NCBI RefSeq assembly: GCF_000204055.1
Contig: NW_006768767.1
Coordinates: 1,718,498 to 1,782,497 of the forward strand
Length of the DNA: 64,000 nucleotides
Direction of reading: 5' to 3'
Origin: Melampsora larici-populina 98AG31
Lineage: Eukaryota > Basidiomycota > Pucciniomycetes > Pucciniales > Melampsoraceae
Below the pieces are notes generated by a model, which worked only from the letters and a program-made list of their open reading frames with translations, made no database searches and was not told the DNA's origin. Of the stretch, positions 55,461 through 64,000 are shown in pieces; the stretch's first letter is position 1, and each line of letters begins with the position of its first letter. A program made the translations under genes and the position numbers.

Positions 55461-57262
55461 TCATGCTGAGATGAGAGCAACATAATTGGACGGTAGAATA
55501 CCAGAAGTTCCATCCTTTTTCTGAGCTCTCCACCATTTACCTGAAATCAAACCAGAATCTATAAGCAAGGTAAGTAAAGATGTAAAGAAAAGCATCGATC
55601 ACATACCATGGCTATCGTGTATTTCCACGACCTCTCCTTTTTCAATACTCAACTCTCGAGGGTCGGCTGGTGAAGCTTTATCTAAACGTTAAAACGCAAG
55701 GCGAATGAGTTTAACACGTTTTTTTACATAAAAAGAAACCAAACGTTGCCGTCATGTTGTTCGACAACGATGATACAAGGCACGAATGACCGAACAGCAC
55801 TCACAGCTGAACAAAGCCCTAGCAGGAAAGCTCGCCTGCGAAGTCTGCGAAGTCTGCGATTGGGTGACCGACTGGTTGGAGTTATCTTGCTGCACAGGAC
55901 TGCTCAAGCCCGCAAAGCAAGAGTCATCGCTGAACAGTGCACTTCCGATTCGGTTTGTGGTCAGAGGAGTAAAGTTGGGTATTGGTGGAGGGATGGGTGA
56001 AATTAGCGGGGGCGAGTGAGGGTTCAGGTTATTGGAAGATAGTTCAGAAGATGATTGTTGGTCAATTGAGTTAACGGAGCAAGAAGGCAACCCTCGATTG
56101 TCGGAATTGACATTGTTTACATTTGAGCCGTAGGGTAGTGGAGGCTGCGAATGCGGCTGCAAGTGGGTCGGCCGTAGAGGTTGGGTCGGCTGAGGTGTGT
56201 AAACTGACTGTGGGGCTTCAAAAGATCTTTGTTGTTGCTGAGGTTGTTGAGGCAGTTGTGTGGGTTGCTGCTGAGGCACAGGGTTTTGTGTGTACTGAGT
56301 TTGGCTGGTAGGGACAAAACTTGCTACATTGGTAATAGGATTTGGTACGCGCGAGCCTTGTAAATTGGGAAGGCATGTCTGATGATAACTACTGCCGTCG
56401 TCAGTGGAAGCCATCTTGTTGTCATAATAGTCTACAGAAATGTCGCCCCGTGGTGCCACTCGACCTCCAACATCTTCCGATCGACTTTGATTAGCAGGTG
56501 CATAGCCTAAAACAACGTTGTGCACATTCGGAGGGTCATCATAGAGTCCGGAACGCCGTAGATTGATACTGGAACGAATGATCTGCTTCCGCTGGTAACC
56601 TGGATTGAGCATGGAAAGGAGAGCGGAATTTTCTGGAGCTGTAAAATATACCATCCAAGCTAGCTATCGAACGAAGTCAGATTATATAAGCGATCGTTTA
56701 CTGGCTTTATGAATTCAGACTTGGGTTCTTGAAATAAGATCTTGTCATTGTTGGACATCATGATGTACTCACGTTGATCACGCTCAACACCAACCATCCA
56801 ATCCCAAAGATCATCACACTAATCTCTTGTTTTGCATAAATACCCAAGTTACACGAAAGAACTCCAATCACCACATTAACTGAAACCAATGTCGCAAGCT
56901 GTGAAGTGTATTGATGCTCGATATCTCTTCCAACGCAAGTCATGATCCAAAGAAACAAGAAGAATTGATAAAAGATTCCGAACCATCCCACTCCAATGGG
57001 TGTTCCAACCAATTTATCGCCTGATGAAGAACGTGAAGCGTGATATTTTGATTCGGCCATACATTGTGCAATAAGAGTGATGATCCAAGCGATCGAGTGA
57101 AGGACAGCAGTAATAGCAAAAAAACGCTGGTTGACACTGAGAATTGAACATCGCGAGTTCAGTCATCCAATCTTCCCCATTTGTTTTTGATCTGATCCAG
57201 GGGAGTACTTACATAGAGCTAAATCGAAACTTGCGCGTGATCATGACGCCCGATGAAGGCAT
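55461..57262 (-). CDS. SHO1: SHO1-like osmosensor (4 TM plus SH3), 475 aa
   Basis: Five exons join in phase: 57262-57213, 57136-56773, 56663-55805, 55681-55607 and 55540-55461 (TGA). The ATG at 57262 gives a short cytosolic N-terminus. Four membrane segments follow: FAITAVLHSIAWIITLIAQ, WFGIFYQFFLFLWIMTCVG, LATLVSVNVVIGVLSCNLGI and the segment starting VMIFGIGWLVLSVIN. Then comes AWMVYFTAPENSALLSML, the counterpart of the WVLYFTSEE boundary in yeast Sho1. A long Gln/Pro/Ser-rich cytosolic linker leads to a C-terminal SH3 domain spread over three exons (ARALFSYKASPADPRELS, KGEVVEIH, KWWRAQ, GILPSNYVALIS). Sho1 is a plasma-membrane sensor of the HOG MAP-kinase branch that recruits Pbs2 through its SH3. 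No lesion is visible. Confidence 0.9.
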
Positions 57263-58166
57263 AGCTCGAGAAAGAACACTGAGATCGATGTATGCTGAGC
57301 AAACTTTGAGGAGAAGGTATCGCAAAGTATTTATCAAAGAAAGCAAGCAGATATGGACGGATTTGATTGGGGGAAATTGAAAATAAAGGCAAGCCTTTGA
57401 TACAAGGTCAAATAAGGAGGGTTGCCGTCGATGGAGGGTATAAATACATGCAAACGTACATGCAAATGCAGAGGCTTAAAAAACTAATTTTGTTCAAATT
57501 TCGCGGGAGTTAATGCGCGAGCCCGCTGCGTTTCCAACGACACTGAAATATCTGAACAACGCTGAAGAAGAACGCTGAACTGTAAAAACTGTAAAGTAGC
57601 CGTCGCGTTGAGCACCGCGGTCCCAGGAGACGGTACCAATCATCCTTCCACTTTGGGCGAGGACGTCGAATCGAGTGATCTGAGGTATTCAGCCTCCGCC
57701 ACCAACCTAATTTCATTTCCACCCGTGTTGAGTTCGAAGACTTTGAGAGTCTCACCATGTCAAATGCAAGAAACAGGGGCTGAAATTGAGGCAGTGAAGG
57801 TCAAGTTGAAAGTCTTCAACAGCTGAATGGACTTCTTGGTGCCTGATAAGAACTTTCCTTGAAAAACGCTACCGTGTCCCATGGACCACAATCAAAAATT
57901 GGTTTATTTAACTACTCATCTTGACATACATAAGGCCTGCACGTGTCCGTAGCCAAGGTTTGGGTCAAGACAAGCCCTTGAAGCCCGCATCTGCTGACAT
58001 AAAATCAAAGAAAGATATTCAAGTTGTGAATGACTATTCAATGAACAAAAAGATATTACAAATAAATCTAGCAAGAAAGAATTCAAGGTGGTGTTTTAAA
58101 ACGCAAGACGAAGTCTGTTACATAATTCTATCATTCATAAATAAATTTTTCAGGTAGATTTTGATC
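57263..58166. other. intergenic region between SHO1 start and OLE1 end
   Basis: About 900 bp. It should contain the SHO1 promoter and OLE1 terminator, both on the minus strand. A G/C-richer patch at 57500-57830 has a coding-like look on the plus strand but no continuous or recognisable protein. Confidence 0.5.
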
Positions 58167-60581
58167 TCATGGAACCAATTTTGCAATTCGGAACTGCTTC
58201 ATCTTCTGTCTAGCGGGCCATGAGTGCTGATTTAATTGGACGTAAAATGCGTCACTAGAGTCGATCCATTCAATCTGATAACCGCTCATCCAAGAATCAT
58301 TGCTTTCCGTCAAACGATCATCGGTCGCCAGTTGGTCAATCACGCTTGAAATCCTTTTAGAATCATCATCTTCATCATCTCTGCGCGACGAAAGTTCGAC
58401 TATGTCACCGTTGGCTGATATATCATCTTTGTGACATTTCGACAAAAGTGCAGCCGGACGGATGATGGAATATTGTCGAAGGATCTTGATGCCTCCGGGG
58501 TGGTTTCCCTCATAGGCGTATGTCGTGACATCCAAGAGGTAGCCATCAATGAGTAGGATGATTGACTTCTGTAATTTTGTCCGTATAGTGCTCACATCTC
58601 TTTCAAGATGGTTCTGTTGATCAGATTTTCCAACAAGATAGTCCAAGAGATGCTGACTGATCTGAGCTTTTGACCAACTAGGTATTGATCGATGTCGACT
58701 CCGGATCACATTGACGTCTCCAGCTTCATTCTCTTGAAGGCTGATTGAATGTGCTGGAGAAACACCGCCGCCAGGCGATTTGTCTTGTGCGGGAGCGAAA
58801 TCAGAATCAGATTCTGAAGCGGAAGAGGGTAAAAGCGTAAGTCCCGTTTTCCTCAAACTCGACGTTGGTTGTCCGGTCATCTTGTGAATGACGCCTTCAC
58901 GATCCATCCATTGCGAACCTCGCAAGCTTGTATTCTCATCACTATCGCTGTCGCACGTTGGCGAAGGTTCTGGTCCACGCTGGCTGAATAAGTCTTCAAG
59001 CGAAGGAAACCAGCGAGGACCTCCGACTTTGAGTGAAGGCCTAGGTGCCAGACGTGTCAATCTTAACACTCTTTTCCTTGCAAGTTCTATTTCTTCAGGT
59101 GGTGTGAGGTAGATCTTTGTCACTAGCGGCGTATAGGTGTATAAAAGATAGATGATCCACCTGAAAGGAATTGTATCGCAGTCAGACTTAGTATATGGTC
59201 GAACAGAACCGAAAATCGTGTGAAGTGAGCATACTTTGTCGGATCCCAATCTAACGTAGCTGGTCCATTACGATAGTCTCTTGGGAATACATGGTGATAA
59301 TCTGGAGATGGGATCGGTCATAATTATTGTATCATTAGTTTGCCGTCTTGTTATGAATGACTATGTAGGTCACATCTTACGAGACAAGAGGGTCAGTGTA
59401 AGAAAGAATTACTCAACTATGATTGGCTTCACCACATGTAAAGATAGCAAGCCAAAAGTTGCTACGGGCGGTGATGTCAAGGTCAAAGAGCTGATCACCG
59501 ACATAGTGCGCCAGAGAATTGATAAAAAAGGTCAAGTGCCAAATTATCAGCCTTGACACAAACCCGCCCCAGATCAAGCCATCCCAAGTTGAATGTGTGT
59601 TACACTTGAATATGTAGGTCGACAAGAAGTGCGGCAGAACAAATCCAATGATAACACTGATAGGAATATAATATCTGTGTTGGAAGTTCACCACTGTTTG
59701 TTTTAAAAAAAGATCCATATTAACCGCATTGAAATTGAGACCATGATTTAGATTTACCAAGGGAACTGATTGTAGTATACGGTCATGAGGAGTGATCAGG
59801 AAGCATATATGAAGACTGACCACGATCACGGTCAAGATCAGACCGATCCACTAGTTTCAGTTTCTCATACTTTGGTTTACGAAATATCCATCCCATATGA
59901 GAAAACAAGAGTCCTTTTTTGGCATTATAAGGGTCATCCTCGGAGTCGGTCCAGCGATGGTGCAGCCGATGTCGAAGGACCCACCTGTATATCAAAAAAA
60001 TCTCATAGGATTAGGAAAAATGCTGTATTTTCTTTCACTGATGGTTTCAGATCAACATGATTTGATAGCATCAACTAATATCGCCTCTTTGAAAAAACGA
60101 AGTACCCACCAACGTACACTACCCTGGAATCCGAAGGAAGCAGCAAAGACAAGAAACCAACGAAATGGCTCGATAGCCACAAAGGCGCGATGAGACCATA
60201 AGCGATGATAACCAATGGTGATACCAAAGGTACCAAGTTGACAGTATGTCCAACATAAGATCAGATTGATTATCGAAACCTTATGAACGGGTGCGATAAA
60301 GATTATACCGAATACCGCGAAGGCATGTACGGAAATAAACTGAAGACCAGATTCGATTCAATGAACATAGTGAAATATCAGTATATATAGAGAGGTCATC
60401 TTGAACAAAGAGAACCAAGACGGACAAAAATTGCATTTGACCACCAGATAGGTGGAAGTTTATCATGATCGGTCAAGAAGGATGACTGATTGGATGAAGT
60501 GCTATGAGTTCGATGGTCCACGTCGGTGTGATTAAACTCAGTCAAAGTCTTATTAGAGGACGATGATGATGATGATTTCAT
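58167..60581 (-). CDS. OLE1: delta-9 acyl-CoA desaturase with C-terminal cytochrome b5 domain, 628 aa
   Basis: Six exons join in phase: 60581-60426, 60339-60110, 59984-59821, 59693-59418, 59301-59235 and 59160-58167. The three His boxes are present: HRLWSH (exon 2), HRLHH (exon 3) and HNYHH across the exon 4/5 junction, with FPRDYRNG after it. Membrane segments flank them (FAVFGIIFIAP, IPISVIIGFVLPHF). After TPLVTKIYL comes an unusually long Ser/Asp-rich linker of about 120 residues, then the cytochrome b5-like domain with NHPGG. Its second heme His is not obvious (KCHKDD is a candidate). The enzyme makes oleoyl/palmitoleoyl-CoA in the ER membrane. The donors of introns 1 (GTCCGT), 3 (GTCAGT) and 4 (GTTGAG) are weak, so exon ends there are by phase and homology. 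Divergent from SNU114. Confidence 0.9.
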
Positions 60582-61043
60582 GATATGAGTAAGTCAATAT
60601 GGTAATGTGGAAGATGAGAGTGAATGATAAGAAATGATCGAGATGGTAAAGAGAAGTAAAGAGAGGTAAAGGGGTTTAATAAGAAAGTAGTTTTAGAATT
60701 TCGACTTGCTCAACAGATTCACCCTTCACTCTCTTTGTTTGTCTGTCTTTTCGGATCATCCCTTCGATCTCTCTCTCGATCGCCGTCAACTTTACCGCCA
60801 GTCATCTTATCGAGTGCGTGACATTGTCACTTTCGACGTCACAGCATTTCTCTGGTCACAGAAGTACCGCATGATCTCAGATATGTATACAGCACGAGCA
60901 CCGGGGCCGGGTCTGAGAGCTTTGGAAATTGCCAAGTTCACTGTGAACTTGAATACGATTCTTTAACTCAACCGCGTCGCGATCGATCTTTATTGCCTCA
61001 ACATTTGCCCAAAGACTCGATTGATCAACATACATTAGAAAAA
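60582..61043. promoter_or_regulatory. shared divergent promoter region OLE1/SNU114
   Basis: 462 bp separate the two start codons. An A/G-rich run (60590-60690) lies next to the OLE1 ATG, followed by a pyrimidine-rich CTCTCTCGATCG segment. A plus-strand frame at 60706-60966 is open for 86 codons but has no recognised content. No TATA box or named site can be assigned. Confidence 0.45.
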
Positions 61044-64000
61044 ATGGTGCGTCATTTCATCTTTGGTCAAAATTTACTTGAAGGGGTCCAATTTCTAACG
61101 TGCATTCTGAAATTTTGTAGGATCAGTACGGTAGGTCGAACTTATCCTTGTCCGCAGAGAATCTTGCTCATATTTTATCCATGATATTGTATTGAAATGC
61201 CGTGATGGATGATGCTTGTCCTTTGAAGATGAGTGGGGAAACTACATTGGGTTCGCTCAAAATTTCATCCGCTCTTCTGGGTATCAGATCATGAAAGACA
61301 ACTCACATTTTTCAACTTGACCTGTCCTTACGCTCCCTATCGAATCAAGTGACTTGTCTGACGACTCGGATTCAGAAGGACTTGGGGAGAAGACCTCACA
61401 CGCGAAGCTGCCTTCACCCAGTGACTTTGACTCGAATCCTCTCGGCGCGCTGCCTGAACCTGATGACCATGCATTGATGGAGATCGACGGTGTGTGATCG
61501 ATTGCATTAGGTTTCAGAAAAAACAAATCCTCGCTCGATAGCACTGACCGAACTCCTGGTTCATTCATGCCGTCATCCATATTATCTAATTTATACAGAT
61601 ATTGGACCAAGTCAAGCTGTAGTACTCCATGACGACAAAAAATATTACCCCTTGGCTTCCGGTAATTCCTCGCTCATCTTGATCCACGCCAAATTCTACT
61701 CCATTCGATCCAACTAACATGGGTCAAATTACTCCATCCTTCATGTCTTCATGGTAGAGCTTTATGGTCCAGATGTTGAGACTATGGTTGAAGAGGAAGA
61801 TGCACAACCTTTGAGCGAGCCTATCATCAATCCAATCAAAGTTCGAAAATTCACAATATTGGAAAAGGGAGCTGATGTTCCCGAGACAACGTTTCCAAAA
61901 CAGTTGAGTCATTCTCGATTGTGTGCGTCAGTTTCGAGGTTTCGGAAGACTGACTGCTTTTTTGTAGATTCATGTTGGACCTGATGAGTCATTCTGAATC
62001 CGTTCGAAACGTGGCCGTTGTTGGTCATTTGCATCACGGTAAGACGTCATTGATTGACATGTTGGTTCATGAAACTCATCCATTTGATTGGGATACAAGC
62101 AAACCTGTGCGTACTTCCTCTTCCTTCACTAACATTTGCCTTCCTAATTTCGAGAGCGACGCTGATGTAAATTTTCTCCTCAACTTGTGCTTCAAAGTTA
62201 CGTTACACCGACACCCATATCTTGTCTCAACAAAGAGGAATTTCATTGAAGTCTTCATCCATGTCATTTGTGCTGCCCAACTCGAAAAATAAATCATTCC
62301 TAGTCAACATGATTGATACTCCCGGCCACGTCAACTTTCTAGATGAAGTGACTAACTCATTACGACTGGTAGATGGTGCCATCCTGGTAGTCGATGCTGT
62401 AGAAGGGGTGAGTGCAGTCTCCGGATTCAGATTCCGCGTTGATTAAGTGGGTTGGGAACTAATTTTGACGATTTTTGTCACTATATAGGTGTTGGTCACA
62501 TCAGAAAAGATTATCAGGCATCTTTTACAAGAAAACATTCCGATCGTGTTGGTAGTCAATAAAGTGGATCGACTGATATTGGAGCTACGTCTCCCCCCAG
62601 CTGACGCCTATTATAAATTAAAGCATACTATTGAGGAAGTCAATACAATCATCTCAAGTGTGAACCCAGATCCTAAATTCCGTGTATCTCCCGAGTTAGG
62701 GAATGTAGGTTTTGCCTCAACGGAGATGGGATGGTGTTTTAATCTTACTAGCTTTGCTAAGATGTACCGAGATACATATTGTCAGGACAAACGAGACCTT
62801 TTTGATATTGAGGAATTTGGTAAACGTCTTTGGGGAAATGTATGGTACATGCCAGAGGAGAAGAAGTTTGTCAAGAAGAACAAAGGATCGAGTGTACGAT
62901 CGTTTGATCATTTTATTCTAGAGCCTCTCTACAAGCTCTATGGACAGGTAAGCACATGTGCACCCCTAGCAAAAATTGCCATGTAAAATTGTTAACACTT
63001 ACCCTTTGGTAGGTTTTAGGCTCGGAGCAGACAGAGCTGCAAGAAACTCTTTCCACTCTCGGAATCTACCTTAAACCCTCTGCTTACAAACTCGACGTTC
63101 GGCCTTTACTTCGAATTGTCCTATCCCAATTTTTTGGACCCTCGACCGGTTTGGTGGACATGATTGCTGCACATATTCCAGATCCTCGACTTTCTGCCGA
63201 CAGCAAACTCTTGACGAATTATACTGGTCCTTTGGACTCCCCCATTGCTAACCACATTCGAGAGAGCGACCCTAAAGGCCCTCTCATCATTCAAGTCACA
63301 AAGCTATACCCCACTCATGATGCCGGGGAATTCAGGTCGTTCGGAAGGGTGCTCAGTGGAGTGGCACGAGCTGGTGTCAAAGTTAAAGTTTTGGGTGAGG
63401 GATACTCCGTCAATGATGAAGAAGACATGATAGAAGCTACAATCGAAAAGGTTTTCATTTCGGAATCTCGGTTTGTACGGGCATACTATCTTTAGCCTTA
63501 AGAATCATCCTTAACTGAGGGGTTGTCCTTTTCACCAGTTATTCGATCGAGACCAGTGGAGTTCCTGCCGGAAACCTCTGTTTGCTATCTGGAATTGATA
63601 ACTCGATAACAAAAACAGCTACCGTCATCGAAAGCTCCTACGCCTCCTCAGGTGGTGCTGGCGAAGGGGAGAGCCTGTACATCTTTAAGCCGATCGCCCA
63701 TCTCACAAAGTCTATTCTGAAGATTGCTGTTGAACCGCTTAATCCCTCCGAATTACCGAAATTGTTGGAAGGGTTGAGAAAAGTCAATAAGACTTATCCA
63801 TTGGTTGAGATCAAAGTTGAAGAGTCTGGTGAACATGTGGTGATTGGAACAGGCGAGATTTATCTTGATTGTTGTCTGTTTGATTTACGTGAGATCTTTT
63901 CAGAAATTGAGATCAAAGTGTCGGATCCGGTAGTCAAATTTTGTGAGACAGTAGTTGACACCTCTGTCATCAGGTGTTACGCCGAAACTCCTAACAAAAA
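61044..64000 (+). CDS. SNU114: U5 snRNP GTPase Snu114/EFTUD2, N-terminal part, runs off window
   Basis: Eleven exons in phase, approximately: 61044-61046 (ATG only), 61121-61130 (10 nt), 61229-61250 (22 nt), 61350-61489, 61600-61661, 61758-61902, 61968-62106, 62198-62407, 62489-62947, 63013-63470 and 63539 to the edge. The first four give [20 protein letters not shown], matching the known MD.YDEFGNYIG start and acidic region. Next come [11 protein letters not shown] and [10 protein letters not shown]. GTPase motifs: GHLHHGKTS (P-loop), [11 protein letters not shown] (G3) and [15 protein letters not shown] (G4). Domain II has [20 protein letters not shown] and VPAGN; further on are [17 protein letters not shown] and [11 protein letters not shown]-2-like GTPase that controls Brr2 in spliceosome activation and disassembly. 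No lesion. The window ends in ..CYAETPNK, about two thirds through. Confidence 0.95.

Noticed and set aside
55746..56019. Plus-strand frames opposite the SHO1 linker
   Set aside because: They mirror the Gln/Pro-rich coding exon of SHO1, which has supported introns and a clear SH3 domain.
61251..61349. SNU114 intron apparently lacking an in-phase AG before ATCGAATC
   Set aside because: Using the AG at 61348-61349 gives the right phase and the expected NYIG-DLSDD junction, so splicing is canonical.

Overview
The window looks like nuclear DNA of a rust fungus (Pucciniales, Basidiomycota). Short GT-AG introns interrupt most coding stretches. The mobile-element families seen here (Ty3 elements, a tyrosine-recombinase retrotransposon, hAT, KDZ transposases, a Tet-like 2OG-Fe(II) oxygenase, FAR1-like/OTU proteins) are ones I associate with rust genomes. 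The species is not determined.

Layout. 0-6.2 kb: 3' end of a Ty3-type LTR element, with a spliced antisense gene between the integrase tail and the LTR, plus degenerate repeats. 6.3-19.4 kb: a three-level nest. A Tet-like oxygenase gene is split by a 10.8-kb tyrosine-recombinase (Ngaro/PAT-like) retrotransposon on the minus strand, with split direct repeats in the order A1-ORFs-B1-A2-B2. That element is itself split, exactly in its recombinase gene, by a 4.28-kb hAT transposon whose 871-residue transposase reads through ten exons with no stop. 19.4-24.8 kb: repeats and AT-rich DNA without a recognisable gene. 24.8-34.4 kb: two decayed KDZ transposases, plus strand then minus strand, tail to tail, with an inserted LTR remnant, a 588-base assembly gap and a 572-bp foldback element. 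35.8-38.2 kb: a broken FAR1-like plus OTU-protease gene (minus). 38.7-48.1 kb: a decayed Ty3 element with a 2.7-kb foreign block in gag. 48.8-51.6 kb: a 1,3-beta-glucan synthase (FKS) pseudogene (minus). 55.4-64.0 kb: a gene island with three apparently intact housekeeping genes: SHO1-like osmosensor (minus), OLE1-like acyl-CoA desaturase (minus) and the U5 snRNP GTPase SNU114 (plus, running off the window).

How it fits together. The first 55 kb is repeat-driven. The premature stops in the old elements can nearly all be read as CGA to TGA, CAG to TAG or CAA to TAA, that is C-to-T on the coding strand, which suggests cytosine deamination at CpG or a RIP-like process. The innermost hAT carries none, the middle element only a one-base frameshift plus the hAT, and the outer gene a TGA and an internal duplication, so decay agrees with insertion order. 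All assignments rest on reading translations by eye; no search was run.
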